Position numbers and translations under genes: made by a program. Source: Antedon mediterranea (lineage: Eukaryota > Echinodermata > Crinoidea > Comatulida > Antedonidae). Taken from it: a DNA stretch of 60,000 bases. The stretch's first letter is position 1, and every line of letters begins with the position of its first letter. Of this stretch, positions 36,101 to 51,100 are shown one piece after another. The notes below the pieces were generated by a model, which saw nothing but the letters and a program-made list of their open reading frames with translations, did no database searches and was not told the origin of the DNA. The stretch covers positions 31,088,912-31,148,911 of the forward strand of contig NC_092675.1 in assembly GCF_964355755.1 (NCBI RefSeq), given 5' to 3'.

Positions 36101-39100
36101 CTTGATTTATCAAAAGCGTTTGATACAATCGATCATGATGTATTATTAGATAAGTTAAGATTTTATGGTATAAGAGGAGTTCCGCTAAACTGGTTCTCAA
36201 ACTATCTTAAAAAAAGACTACAATACACATTTATTGTTAATACTGCATCTAGTAAAATGACAGTAAACACTGGAGTTCCTCAGGGATCCATATTGGGTCC
36301 ATTATTATTTCTTATATTCATTAATGATATTAGTCTAGCATGTAACCATGTAGACATGATTATGTATGCAGATGACACAAATGTGTTTTATAGTCACAAT
36401 GATATTACTCAAGCTTTTGATACAATGAACCAGGAGTTATCTATACTTTCGGACTGGTTTATTGCTAACAAATTAACGCTAAATGTAAACAAATCAAAAT
36501 ATGTTATATTTAAGGCTAGAAATAAGTCAGCTGACACTACCTCACTAGAATTGAGGATGGGAAATGAATGTATAGTAAAAGCTACTGAAGTTAAATTTCT
36601 AGGCTTATTTCTGGATGAAACTTTATCGTTTAATTTTCATGTAAATGAGGTAGCAAACAGTATTTCTAGAATAATTGGTGTCTTAAACAAAGTGAAGTCT
36701 ATGTTATCAAGTAAAATCTTGTTAACGGTATACAATGCACTTATATTACCTAGAATAACGTATGCTATCACAGTATGGGGTGCTACTTCTGCTACAAACT
36801 TAAACCGTATACATATTCTCCAGAAAAAAGCACTTAGAAATATTTGTCATGTTCATTTTATGCATCCTTCTCATCCACTTTTTATTTCAACCCAAACATT
36901 AAATATTTTTGACCTTTATACGAAACACACTGCTATATTTATGTATCAATATAAACATAATCTATTACCTGAATCATTTAATAACTTATTTAGTACATCT
37001 GCCTCATTCCATAATTACTCAACTAGAAACAGGTCAAACTACTGTCCACAACTAAAACGCACCAAAGTCGGACAGCAATGTATTTCCTACCAAGGAACAC
37101 ATATTTGGAACAATTTAACAGACTATATAAAACAATCCCCCACTTTAAGTTTGTTTAAACAGAGATTAAAGCAATATTATAACAATAGAAATATTTAAGT
37201 TAAGTAAATCACATTATGTTATTTTGGTTTGTTCTTTTTGTTTGTACTAATTGTTTGATCTTTTTGTTAGGGTTACATGCTTAAAGCACTTGTGCTTATT
37301 TTGTATCCCATTCCATTATCTTATTATTTGTATTGTATTTGTATATGTTTTTATTTTGATTATGGAATAAAAATGTCGATGAATTGAATTGATTGATTGA
37401 ATTATACTTTAAATGAAAACCCCCAATATTATTGCTTTTAGTTTCTGTTGTATAAAGTCAACATCATCTTGTTGTTTTTCTTTCTTGGTAGTTAGTTAAT
37501 ACTTAATGTAGGAACAACGATATCAAAGGCACAGTGAAGAAATTAAACAAAAACACTTCATTTGATTTTAAATGTTTTACATGTAAGAAATGACCATTTC
37601 TTTCAATATTGTATTCTCTCCTTCGTCTAGACAAGAGTAGACCATTGGGTGCAGTATATTATTTGAAAATTGCTCTTATTCTAAATCTGATCAACTTTTC
37701 TTTTCCTGTGCAACAAGCATAAGTAGGATACAAGTTATTCTACTTCAACTACTTCTATATTAAACGGTCTGTTTTTATTCCACCAAAATACTATATTATA
37801 ATTTTTATATAATAACACAATTCTAAAACAAGTAGCAGTAATTAATACAGTTTACTTTAAAAAAATTTTATTTATATGTAATTTTACAGAGATTCCGAAA
37901 TAAGATTGAATGAATGAATCAATAGCCCTTAAGTCCACAAAAGGTGATTTAACAATAATGGTACAACACGTAGAGGACATTAGATGAGTTCAGAGGAAAG
38001 GCCTAGGGCACCACATTCCTCCGCTATTTCTATTTGAAAGATGGACATTGACATCCCCTCCCCAATGTGTCTGTATTGGCAGCTTTCCAGATGTTAACAT
38101 GAGTTATTTTACAATATTTGACCTCCCCCTCTCATTGAAATGTTAAAAAAACATTAATTATTTTAAATGTCAAAACATTAATATGAGCTTTAAATAATAA
38201 TATATTTTAGAAAGCGATATAAGTACTTTTTAAAGTTAAACATTCCATTAGTTTATTTTTCACAAAACAAACATTTGTTTAAAGACAGATGTAAGGGAGA
38301 TGGCTTCATAGGGCTAAGGTTTGCTTTGAACTGTTGGGTATTGTAAGTGATAGCTACCCCCGCTTGCAGCTTGCTCTCAAATACATATTTAATAAAGCAG
38401 TAATTGTGTTTGCATTGTACCTCCTGTACTTATCAATAGTTTATTTTGATACCTTTGTAGGTGCTTGGTTAATTGGAACTGGTTGGCTATTTTAATACTT
38501 TCCTTAGAAATAATAATAATATACAGCATCTTTTTGGTTTTGTCTGGTTGTACTCTAACATTAACCATTCAAATTATAGAAATATCTATTTCATGAGCCT
38601 AGCTTACCTGGATAAACCGACAATAGCATGTGCTTCTCTTCCAGGGGGTAGAGCTATGAAATATGATATGTAATTTTTTTTTTAATATAGTACTGTGGTT
38701 TAAAAAAAAGATTTTTTTTCATATTTTGTTAATCATTTTCTTTACATGCAAAAGGTATTGACTAACTAATACTCCTTTTTTGCATTAAATTAGTTTGATT
38801 AATATAGAATTGTTTTACTAAATAAAATATCTTTATTTGCTAGATTCTGAACAATCATCAATTAAAGCAAAGCAATCCTCAAAAAATGTGGAAGTAGAGA
38901 AAGTAAAAGATTCCAATCCAGGAACAAGGAAAAGAAGATCTATCAGCAGTGAGGTATACGTGGAAACACTTGTAGTAGCAGATAAGAAAATGGTCGCCCA
39001 TCACACAGCAGACAATTTAGAGCAGTATCTACTAACTATAATGAATATTGTAAGTACTTTGCTTTATTTATATCTATCAACATTTGTATTAATTTACAGA

Positions 39101-42100
39101 TTTATATAATAGTTCATGATTGAAGGAAATTTACTCAACAATATTGACAAAGAGCATCTGTTGTTGCACATGGTGTTTGTATGAACCTGTCTGAAAATAT
39201 CAATTTATGATGGATTAGAAGATGACACAACTTGAAAGGTTGATGATGATTGTTTAGATCTCAGTCTTGTACCTCTTTCACATTTATATTTGTTCACTAG
39301 GTTTTTTAAATTAAACCAGAAGTGCCTTACAATACATTTTTGTTTTGTTTTGTATGACTTGTATATTCGTGAAGTAATTTCCCGAATGATAACTATTTTA
39401 CAAGGAAAAGATTTGGTTGCTTTTAGGTTTCCAGTTGTATGAGTAAATGGTGATAATCGAGTGGTTTTGATAAATAAGGAGTGAGGCTAAAATACCATTG
39501 ATGAATAGGGAATTAATTAGGGCTATGATTCTTATTTAAACATCGCTTGATTGGATATGGTTAAATGCTGTGTGCTCTACCATGCATTGATTACAGTGTG
39601 TCTGGGCAAAATGGAAGATTTGAATGTTTGTGTAGTCAGAGTACATACGTAGCACCTATGTAGTCTATGTCAGATTACATACGTAGCACCTATGTAGTCT
39701 ATGTCAGATTACATACGTAGCACCTATGTAGTCTATGTCAGAGTACATACGTAGCACCTATGTAGTCTATGTCAGAGTACATACGTAGCACCTATGTAGT
39801 CTATGTCAAAGTACATACGTAGCACCTATGTAGTCTATGTCAGAGTACATACGTAGCACCTATGTAGTCTATGTCAGAGTACATACGTAGCACCTATGTA
39901 GTCTATGTCAGAGTACATACGTAGCACCTATGTAGTCTATGTCAGAGTACATACGTAGCACCTATGTAGTCTATGTCAGAGTACATACGTAGCACCTATG
40001 TAGTCTATGTCAAAGTACATACGTAGCACCTATGTAGTCTATGTCAAAGTACATACGTAGCACCTATGTAGTCTATGTCAAAGTACATACGTAGCACCTA
40101 TGTAGTCTATGTCAAAGTACATACGTAGCACCTATGTAGTCTATGTCAAAGTATGGCACGCCAGGACGGACAAAACCATGTCAAAGTCATACTGCAAGAA
40201 CCACAAATTTTAAATATTTATCAGCTCAAAAAGTACCTTAAACTTATTTTAATTTTAAACTATTGATACTGAAAGATTAGAAAAGTTTTCACCTGACTAA
40301 ACACTTTAAAACATTGCTATAATATTATCAATCAACTACATGCAGAATCTTCCCTCTAGCAAGCCTTGTAAAGTGTTGCCAGTGGGTACAGGAAAAGCAC
40401 CAAACAGCTTTTAGTGACTGCACAGTTTTTTTGCAGTTTTTGATAAGACTAAGGCTTTAAAATGTTGTGAATATTTTACAAAAGTTAAGTAATATAAATT
40501 ACCCTTATTTAATATGATGATAATGTTTCCGGGTGTCTTGGATTGAAAAATATCTATCCTAGAAATTCAATTTAGGAAAAAGTTGACCAGCTTCCTATTC
40601 TTGCTCTTTTTGTCCAATAAAAAGACAGCTACTCTATTTTTGCTGATTCACATTCGTTTTAAAGGCTAGAGTGTCTTTCTTTGCCTTGCAATGCAGAAAA
40701 TTTGCCTCTTTAGGTTTTCGTTTAAAAAAATGTTTATATTCCTTATCCATACTTGCTTGCTTTTTCAACAATTATGAAAATCATGAATTATTTATTAAAT
40801 GTATTTACTTTGGTTTTAAGGTAGAACACTTCTAGAATACACAGGGTATAGAAATGTATCATTAGACTTATGTAAAATTCTGGACTTAATTTATCTTTCA
40901 ACAGTTGAGCTGGTTAATTGAATCAAATGGCAATTTCCCATCCATCCTTCAGTTTTTAATGTATATTGAATTAACTGAATTTAGGCTGTGCTTTCCAAAG
41001 TTAAAAGCTTACATATTGTGCATCACTTATGGTATTAAGGTCCATATTAAGTAGGGTTTGTAAGGATTATCTTTACCTTTTCCTACATCAGTAAATAAGT
41101 GAATAGATTCCTCAGTATGGTAGCTAACTACCATGTACTGTATTTAAATACATTTTTGTAAATGTCAAGCTTGTCAAAGTTCAGATCAAGTATTTTAGTA
41201 GTGAGTGGGCTATCCGAGGGAGTAGTACCATAATATCATTTTACTGAGGGTGGATTTTACAACGAAAATGGCATTACTCTATCTGAAGAACAAAAAGCTA
41301 TCACAATCAGTTTAGTTGTACAGCAAGAACAAATAAAATACAGAAACCAAAAGTAGCTATAATACTGTATTTTAAAACAAATGAAAATATTTGTATCATC
41401 AAAACATTTTAATAGCTTTTTTATCTTTAGGTTTCTGGATTATATAAAGATGAGAGTATTGGCAACTCAGTCAATGTTGTAGTATCCAGACTTATTTTAT
41501 TAATTGATGATCAGGTAATTCCATCTTCTGTCTTTTTTTTCTCAACCCCCCCCCCCCCCCCCACACACACACACCAAATTGGTAAATGGAACACTGATGG
41601 AGTTATACTGCATTAACACGAAGGTGTTCAGACAAAAAAGAAAGTTCTCTTCTAATATAAAAAATGTTGATACTCTATTACAGTAAACCAATGTGGAATG
41701 TATTAAATTTTGATACTCCATTACAGTAAACAAATGTGGAATGTATTAAATGTTGATACTCCATTACAGTAAACAAATGTGGAATGTATTAAATGTTGAT
41801 ACTCCATTACAGTAAACAAATGTGGAATGTATTAAATTTTGATACTCCATTACAGTAAACAAATGTGGAATGTATTATGTTGAGCACTCCATTACAGTAA
41901 ACAAATGTGGAATGTATTATGTTGAGCACTCCATTACAGTAAACAAATGTGGAATGTATTATGTTGAGCACTCCATTACAGTAAACAAATGTGGAATGTA
42001 TTATGTTGAGCACTCCATTACAGTAAACAAATGTGGAATGTATTATGTTGAGCACTCCATTACAGTAAACAAATGTGGAATGTATTATGTTGAGCACTCC

Positions 42101-45100
42101 ATTACAGTAAACAAATGTGGAATGTATTAAATGTTGATACTCTATTACAGTAAACAAATGTGGAATGTATTAAATGTGATATGTGATATTTTATTTAATT
42201 CATTCATTTTTTTCATGAAAGTTTATTTTTATTTTCAGCCCAATTTAGAAATAGGTATACATGCTGAAAGATCATTGAGTAGTTTTTGTAATTGGCAACA
42301 GTTAAACAATGTACAAAATGCCACAGCAGATGGAATTGCTCATCATGACAATGCTATTCTCATCACCAAGTAAGTCACGATTTGAATTGCTACATTGCTA
42401 TACCAGTGGTGGATCCAGGGTTTTGAAAAAGGGGGAGGCCCAGGACCTAAAAGTAGTAAAAAAAGGTGCTGAACTTAATTTGTCCTATCTTTTGCATCAC
42501 AATTTGTGAAATATAAAAAAAAAAATATAAGTGGACTAGTAAATCGAAAGCTGCCTAATGCTATCTACTACTAATGATTTCAGATAACTATATCTCCAAA
42601 TTAAGAGATGGTACACATTTCCCATAATGTAATCTTGTCTCTATAAACTTTCTCATTGAATATATTTGCCATAAATAATAACTACAGTATTTTGTGCCCA
42701 GCTTACCTGGATATACTGACATTGGTCTATTCTCTTTGAGAAGAGAGCTACAACTCGAATATATAACAAATTTATGACAACACCCCATCACATAATGGTA
42801 CATTCCATGAACCCTGCTCAAGTGGGAACATCCTACCATCATTTCTTTTACAGACATTATTGGTTCTATTTGCATAGCTTTAGGATGAGTTATATAAACT
42901 GTGTTTATGTAGAAAGTTGGTTTAATTTTGATATGAACTCTTCAACTATTAACAGGAAATCAACAGAGATAATTCTGTTAGTTTTCTTTTCCTTGACCCT
43001 GCTGTATAAGTCACATTTTAACCCAAAAATACAGATTTAAATAAGAATTTTAAACAAGCTTAATCTAACCCTCAAACGTCGTCGTCGTCATTACTTAATT
43101 TAAGCAAATACCTTTTGAACATTTTTACAAAAGTGATCAATAAATTATATATCAATGATTGATGAATTGTATGGTGTAAATTGATCAGGTAATTGTTATT
43201 GATGTGTTAAAACAGCTGTAGGATTATATAGTAATAATTATTATTTAATAATTTAAAAGATTTTGTCGATGTTTTTATTCATTTTACTTTTAGATTTAGA
43301 AATTGTACTAGTAAATAGGGAGCTTTCGATTTGATAGGACTAAATTATGCATTACATCATCCACTGATATTGATCTGAACAACTACTGTATGCTCCCAAA
43401 AATGTGTTCATTACCCGGCGGCCCTGAATGCATCATGGCTTGGAATCAATTCATAATGTTTAATGATACTGTTCTTTAAATTTCAACAAGTAATTTGTGT
43501 TGTAAGGAGGCCTAGTTTGTCATACATTTGTGGCCCTAGAGGGGTGTACAGCTGTTGTCATTGCTAAACTATTACTATAGTAGTAGTAGAAGGCCAAGGG
43601 TATTTTCAAAATCAAAAAATGTTTTTTGGTACTGTTTTCGAATTTTAACAGTTTTTCTTTAAAAGTTTTTTTTTTATATTTAACATTTTCTCAGGTAATA
43701 CTGTATCAACACCTGTAACAATTTATCACCAGGTTTTGCAAAATGAAATTCAATCTGCAATATATTTTTCTTTACTAAGAATTTAACCTATTTATTTGTA
43801 TTGGTGTTGATGTTTGATCTTTGTCCAGTAAATCTTTTCACCTCTTAACACAAGGGGCCTAGTTGTAGGCTCTACCCTTACCCATCACTCTTTTATCCAA
43901 GACGCCTACAGTTTATATAGGGGCCTAGTTTTAGACTGTTATTTTAGTAGCCTACATATTCCTTCTAGCTTTATTCAATACTTTTATTTAACACTGAGTA
44001 AGATACAACTGTACTAAAGTCAATTTCTGAACTAGGTTTTGTAGCGCAAGAACCAAATCATGGAGACATTCTTAACTTTAGGCCTATTTCTTTTTGGAAT
44101 CCCAGTGAACCCAAACCTAACTTGACTATTGAAGTAATTTGCAATATTGTTAAATACTCATTATATATGAAAGCCAAATTGTAGCCTAATTGATACCATC
44201 TAATACTACAGTGTGGTTTGCACTTTATTGTACCACATTCTTCAACTGAAAAGTACAAGTTCTTATTTGTCAATTTTGATGGGTACCTGAATACCATAAA
44301 TACAATGTCTTACAATTATATTGTGTTGACAGTTTTAGTTGGTACAACTTAATAGTGATTTACTGTTAACAACAGGTGCAGAATGTAGAGTACCTGTTAG
44401 TTACCCTTCACTGAAATATCTCAGCAGATCAATGCCAATAATCACATATGCTACATGCATTTACTTTTCAATTTTGTTTGAGAAGGAACATTTATTTCCA
44501 ATTCATGCACTTATGAATTTATTATACAGAGTAAATCATGGAATTTGTTGAACTGTTGAAATATGACTCAATTATACTGGCCTTGTACTACCATACTCTA
44601 CATACTGTAAACATATTCCTCTGCTATTTTATATGCTAAGTCTGTGTATAATGTATTACATTATTATGCATATTTACATTACATTTTGTCACATGTGCTC
44701 GGCCACTTAAGCACTCGGTCACATGTGCTCGCTTAGATCTACCTCTTCTTGTCTTCCACTATCGTTAATTTTCCCATTGGCCGCCTTAATGCCAATCGAT
44801 CCTTCCATGTCGCTGCTTCAAATCTCGCGAATTCCAACTTTTTTCCTGGATTTAATTTCTCGTTTATTTATTTTTTTCTTTCATTTTTTTTGCACCTAGT
44901 TGTAGTCTTTTAAAAAGAACTTACATAAGATTTACTCTATAGTCTATCACAATTTACATGACAATATATAATTCATATTTTTGTTTAAAATTGTTTTTTT
45001 TTTTATTTGTTCTTGTTGCATTCACCTGTGTAAACCCTGTTTCCTAACTAAATTCCAGCTCCCCCTTTGCACCTCAAGGTACATTCATCTTTTATAAAGT

Positions 45101-48100
45101 TTCTATATTTATCAAAAGCAAGCAAAATATGATTGAGCAACATCCATCTGAATTGTGAATTATTTTTTTTTTTTTTTCACAAAAATTGAAAATGATTGAT
45201 AATCCAGCAATAATGTTTGTATACAGCTCACTCACAGGTTGTGTATTTAGTAAAATATCATGTTGAATGTCTACTAAATATTCCCTTGAGTACAACAATT
45301 CTTTCTCAAATCCCCTTCCCCAAATTGACATTATGCACATGACTTTGAACTTATCATGTTGTTTGAATAACTTGAACGCTCGCAACCTGTAAATCATGAA
45401 GTATGACAATCGCATGCCTGTGATCCAATATTTCAGGATCCTCATGATTCGAGTTCATCCAGCAAACTACCAATGCTAGTAGATTGTCCATATTTGCTCG
45501 TTGAAAATTTCAAAACTAGCTTATGTTTGCGGATTGTAGTTTTGGAAAAACAATCTAGCAAATGTACTTGATGCTTGATCTGCCCGTAAAATCAAGTATT
45601 TAATCAGCAGAATAATTTGCTTACTTGCTAGTTTAGTTTTAGGTTTGCTGGTGAGTAAGTTTCTAGTCATAATATTTGAAACTGTTTGATGCAATTTGTT
45701 GCTGCTGTCAACACAATGTAATACATTTTTAATGTTTGCTATGAAGATACCTGAACATGGCTCTTACATCCTGTTTAGATAAATAGAACACTCGGCACTT
45801 TTAGTTTTTGATTTGATTATTTCCACTTGGAGTGCAAATTTAATGACTTGTATGACTCTGGCATTGACTCTATCTATGTACTCTTTATTTATGTCATCTT
45901 TTACCTCAGAGGTCTAAAATATACGAAGGATCATCCCAGTATTCAGCTGTGCTCTCAATTGCCTTCCAATGTCATTTGAATAAACACTCTTGTAGCTACA
46001 AAAATATGTTTCACCGTACTTAATTGTATGCTTTCAAAATGTTTTCATTAAAACGCTTTGCATTCTCATGAATCAAAGGTTAGTAACCTGCGTCATTTTG
46101 TCATGATTGTAGTCTGCTGAACTTGTGACGAACCTTAAAGTTGAGTAAAACCTGATAACATCTTTCTTTAAATATCTTTAATCAAATTCACACTTCATTT
46201 GGGTGTTTTAATATCAGAATAATGAAGTTAGTAGATCATTATTAAGTTATTAGAACAGCATACATTGCTCTTTACATATTTGCTTTGGTAACCTGATTGC
46301 TAGTATTCCAAGCAGATTGATGGAGATCTATAATGAGTTTATACTGCTAGTGCGGCAGTAACTATTATTCATAGTATGGAGGTACAAAATTAAATAGAAG
46401 AAAGTGTTTGACTAATGTTTGGTATGCTACAGTAGTAGTAGTTAAACTCCTTTTAAAAATGTTTTAACAAAAGGATCAATGTAAAATGTTAAAGTCAACA
46501 CGAGTTTTTATCCTATATTCATATGTTAATGTTGTTAACTTTTGATTCAGACAGTTGATTGTTTTTAATCTTTTTCTCTTTTGTAACCGTGCTTTTCTTG
46601 AGGGTTTCTTTTCTGCCAACTTGCATTGAAGTAACACTCGCTTTTCTTCTAGTTCAAGTAGAGTTTTTTCTCACTAGAAGTGTTAATTTATAGAATAATA
46701 TGAATTCTTAGAAATTTAAATTACATACGACCTATAATCATTTAGGTCAACTTAAATAATTACTTTTAATTTGCCTGTGACTACGAAAATTAGTTGACAC
46801 AAGAGATTTAAATGCTAAAAGTTAAATTGTGTCATTACGTAAAGCAGTATGAAGTTCATTATTGATGGAACTAACTTTCTCTAGTTTTACAAGTCAATCA
46901 TCATTTGTAATCTCTCAATAAGATGCAGTAATCCAGAGAGTGATAATATTAAAAGTGCTTTTACCTCAGTTTGACTTTTTACCCCATTATTGGCCTGTAT
47001 CTACTCTGATTGGGTTTCATTGATTTTGGCACTTTTGACACTATCCTGGTACAAAGTGTTACTTTAGTAATTCCTTATTTAGAATACTGTACCATCCATT
47101 TCATACAGCCTTTGAGGTAGGATTTTGCTTTTGAGGAACAAATTTTGTTTCCAAGTGTTCTTTGATAAATCACTACAACAAAGTGTCCCTTTAATAAAGA
47201 TGTCATTTAATAAAGATGTCCCTTTAATAAAGATGTCATTTAATAAAGATGTCCCTTTAATAAAGATGTCCCTTTGATAAAGATGTTATTTAATAAAGAT
47301 GTCCCTTTAATAAAGATGTCCCTTTAATAAAGATGTCTCTTTAATAAAGATGTCCCTTTAATAAATATGTCCCTTTAATAAAGATGTCATTTAATAAAGA
47401 CGTCCCTTTAATAAAGATGTCCCTTTAATCAGGGAGTTTATTTTACAACTCCCTGCTTTAATAAAGATGTCATTTAATAAAGATGTCCCTTTAATAAAGA
47501 TGTCCCCTGATAGAAGTTGGCTGTATGTTGCACTTTGTTTGTTTCACAGAAGATTGTCCCTTTAATAGGGATATCCCGGGAATAAGGTTGTCCCAAAGGA
47601 TGAGTTTACTGTATTTGATATTTGGATCCTATTCCACACAGACTGGAGGACAAACTTGATCTAACTGATCAGCAATTCGGAAGTGTGATAAGAAATATCA
47701 ACAAATTATTAATTGATAGTGTACATAGTAATGAGGAGGACACAATATGCATTTATTAGTTAAATGCTGACGTATTTACTGATGACATCACCAGACCTCA
47801 CTGCTATCTAACAACTTCAATAAATTGTCAGGGGGAACTTTATAGCTACAGGAAGTAAAGGTCATAATTAAAAAATAATATGAATAACTCTTTTTCCCTT
47901 TGTCAATAAGTTGAATAACCTTATATATAAAATATTTTACAAAACTTTCACAGTTAAATCACTGAGGTAATAGCGTTTCCCTTTTGATTCTAATTATTTT
48001 GTGCATTATTTTATTTTGTTAATCTTTATAAATTCTACTTATTTTTTAATTTAATTTTTAACTGTTACATGTTTATGTCTTGTCATATTGAGGGTCCCTA

Positions 48101-51100
48101 ATATTTAGCTTAGGCTGGATGCACCACCCTCTTGAAATATTGATGAAATAAATAAATACTGGACTACTGTTATCCATTTGCAATGTGGATGAGGACCCCC
48201 AACCGGCCAATCAGGATAGGTTATCAAGATTTATAACAGTTTAGCTACTTGACATATCTGTTATTATAAATTAATTATTTATTTTTTATTAAATTAATAA
48301 AATCTAGTATTCTTTCGATGTGATTAAGAATTACATCAGGTATAAAATGATGTCAATAATTTTTGTTATGTAGGTCACAAATAATTTGTTTTTGTGGTGA
48401 AACTAGCTTAAAAGCCCTCTGGGCTTGTTTAAGTTTCTTCAGCACAAGTGCATTCTACTTTTTTTTAAACAACTCTGATTTTTTTTATTAATATTATGAT
48501 GTATCTTGTGACAATAAATTGAAATTGAATTTTATTTAATTATTGAAATGATGTCACAATGACCTTGTATAGGTTTATTCAGTAAATTCACTTTCCTAAA
48601 GTTAGTTGAAAGCAGTCATACTTCCTTGTATTCCACCCAATGAGTTATGTAACTAGTTAGCTCTCTAATTGTGTAATATCTTTATTTATTATTATTATTA
48701 CGAAGTTATATCAAATCATAATTATGTACAGTATTTGACCTCGTAAGGTAATTTTTCTTTAAAGTTTATAAAGTTCTTATGATTGATTGAAAATTATTAT
48801 TATTTATAAAAGTGTTTTAAATACCAACATTATTTATTTAAGGTCAGAAAGTGTTTTTCTATAAAATATATCTATGAAATTATTTATTACATTATAAGTA
48901 TAATTTATTAGCAGGTTTTACTGCAAGATACAAAATCTACAAACGATAGTAGACTATCTAATTATTACTTGCAAATTTGCAAGAAATTAACATTAAAAAC
49001 ATATGGTTAGTAAAAATGAATATAACATAAGTAAAAAAAAAATGTTACTTTTGCTGTGCAGTGGTAGTGTTTTTATATTGATTGTAATCATAGAGTATAT
49101 CTCAATTTCTATCTGTCGTACACAAATTGCTTGGCTACAATGTACCAAAAACCTAATTTTAAATCAATTTTTTCTTTTACTAAAAGATCAACATGGAAAT
49201 GAGTAATATACGATCCTACACCGCAATGAAATGATTGGTATGTTTCAAGGAAAATAAAATTATGTTGAGTTAACTCGTAATAATTTAAGAGCGTCTGCAA
49301 ATTCAAGCAAACCAACTATTGTATTAGTTTCTCTTTTTGGATTATTGGGTTTATAACCAAAACCTAAAGGTGTGGTCTTGAAAAAGAGGCAATTGAGCCA
49401 AGTTAAGACAAACTGCCTTAGTTCCATCAAAGTGGGGACTGAACTATTGTTTTTTCTCCTTCTTTCCTTCCCAAACTCAATCCCCCAAAACAGACCAAGG
49501 ACTCAGCAGGCATCTTCCTACCTACAAAAATATGTGTTAAATTGGCACAAAATATATTTTATAGGTCACAAAATATAAGAGAAAAAATATTAATGTAAAT
49601 TAACTTAAGTAACTTAAATGTACTTAACTTGAAAATGTCTATAGGCTGCTTGATATTAAAACTTGAATTATGTAGTACATACTGTAGTACACCCATGCAT
49701 AATGTCTATATAAAGTACATCCAGTATGATCACAGAATGAACTGCTAATGGTTTTGTTTCAAACTCTGACCCTTGTGTTTATTGTTGAAACCCCTACAGG
49801 TAAACATTATCTTAACAAGCAGCAGACCTACTGTTTAAAATTCACCTGTCAATAATTCATTTAATTTATTTCTTGGCAACAAAATTGGTTCTTTTGAAAT
49901 ATATTAACCCGTACCAGGGCATTTATAACATGAATATCGCTGCAGCCTACCTCATGGGGATCACCGTTGTTACCTTTGCATTCTCCTCAATGTCTGTTGC
50001 AACTGCCCTGTATTGTTTCTTTAACATCATTAGCCTAATCTTTTACACAGTAAGAATTAGACATTACATCATGTTGTGTGGTTTAAATTTAAAAGGTAAA
50101 ACATGACCCAGTATTTAACCTTATGTGTAATATAACTCATTTTTGTAACTATTTAAAAACTTGTTTATTGTACATTGTTCATTCAGCAGAATTTGTGATT
50201 GTTAATGTTTATAGTAAGTGATGATTCTGACTATAAATCAGCAAACTTGTTGACAAAATACCAATTACTATATTATCACAGGTCACAATGATTCTAACAA
50301 AACTCATCTGAGATTGTTATATATTAGGTACTACAATTATCCTGTTATCTCATATGATTATTACCAATTACCATTGTCAGGGGGCCGATATGTGAAAATA
50401 ATCGGCCCTGCCCCAACTAAATCCGCCCAGGCTACATGACTAGACCAAAACTAGTTTCAATTCTAACATCCCATTCTAAGATGTTTCAACCCAGCGGTAT
50501 GTCAACCAGTACTTTTAGCCCATTTTTGGGCTGCCTACTCCAAGTTAATATTGCTGTGCTTGTTGTGGCCTAGGATAGGATCAGTTTCAAGTAGTAAGTA
50601 AGTTTGGTTTTAATAAAGAATGATATTGGTTAAAAGCGAAAGATAGATATATGGCTTGAGAGCTAGGTGGGTGAGACTTTATGCACGAGACTTGACGTGT
50701 ATGACTGGGTATTTTGTACCATGGCTTGGTTGCACTCCTCCTGAGTATAAGCACATTGCTACTTGATGTATTTGTTGATGTTAAGGAACATAGGTTAGAT
50801 GTAAACTTGTTATCCTAATTGTCACTTGATGCTGTGACGACTGCTTACTGATGACATGATGTTGTAAGTGGCATGTCATTACTTCTAGACACTACAACAA
50901 ATACAGACACTTACTGCTCTTAGCTATGTTCTAACAATAAACATGAATGTGCTGTAAACATCATGATTATACAGGTCATTGAACTTTACTAGATCTGGAT
51001 CTGGTTGCCAGGTATTTCCTGGAATATCCTTGCAAAATATAGCCACCATATTTATAGGGTCATTGGCTTGGTTTGGTTTATAAAGTTGGAGAATATAAGT

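Larger units (their letters stand above)
32380..37402 (+). mobile_element. full-length-looking LINE of the Jockey/CR1-type group
   Basis: A two-ORF non-LTR retrotransposon in intron 3, same orientation as the host gene. ORF1 (32519-33340) and ORF2 (34232-37198) are both open. The 3' end has AATAAA near 37366 and a TTGAATTGATTGATTGAATT-type tail at about 37380-37402. The 5' end is uncertain; a GC-richer stretch starts near 32380. Intact frames suggest recent insertion. The clade (CR1, Daphne, L2-like) needs a tree. Confidence 0.88.
20055..38843 (+). other. intron 3, 18.8 kb
   Basis: GTAAGA...TGCTAG between exons 3 and 4. It contains a tRNA-like fragment, a MITE, two Harbinger-like relics, several minisatellites and an intact-looking LINE, listed separately. 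The stretches 22458-23960, 25020-25915, 26086-27720, 28870-29290, 29707-30480, 30787-32380 and 37403-38843 show nothing recognisable beyond simple AT-rich sequence and a CTT run at 26341-26365. Confidence 0.85.
41515..42238 (+). other. intron 5
   Basis: 724 nt, most of it a minisatellite plus a poly(C)/(CA)n tract; ends with a normal TTATTTTCAG acceptor. Confidence 0.9.

Noticed and set aside
41807-42157. Repetitive open frames on both strands in intron 5
   Set aside because: By-product of the 42-bp minisatellite; no start context, no conserved domain.
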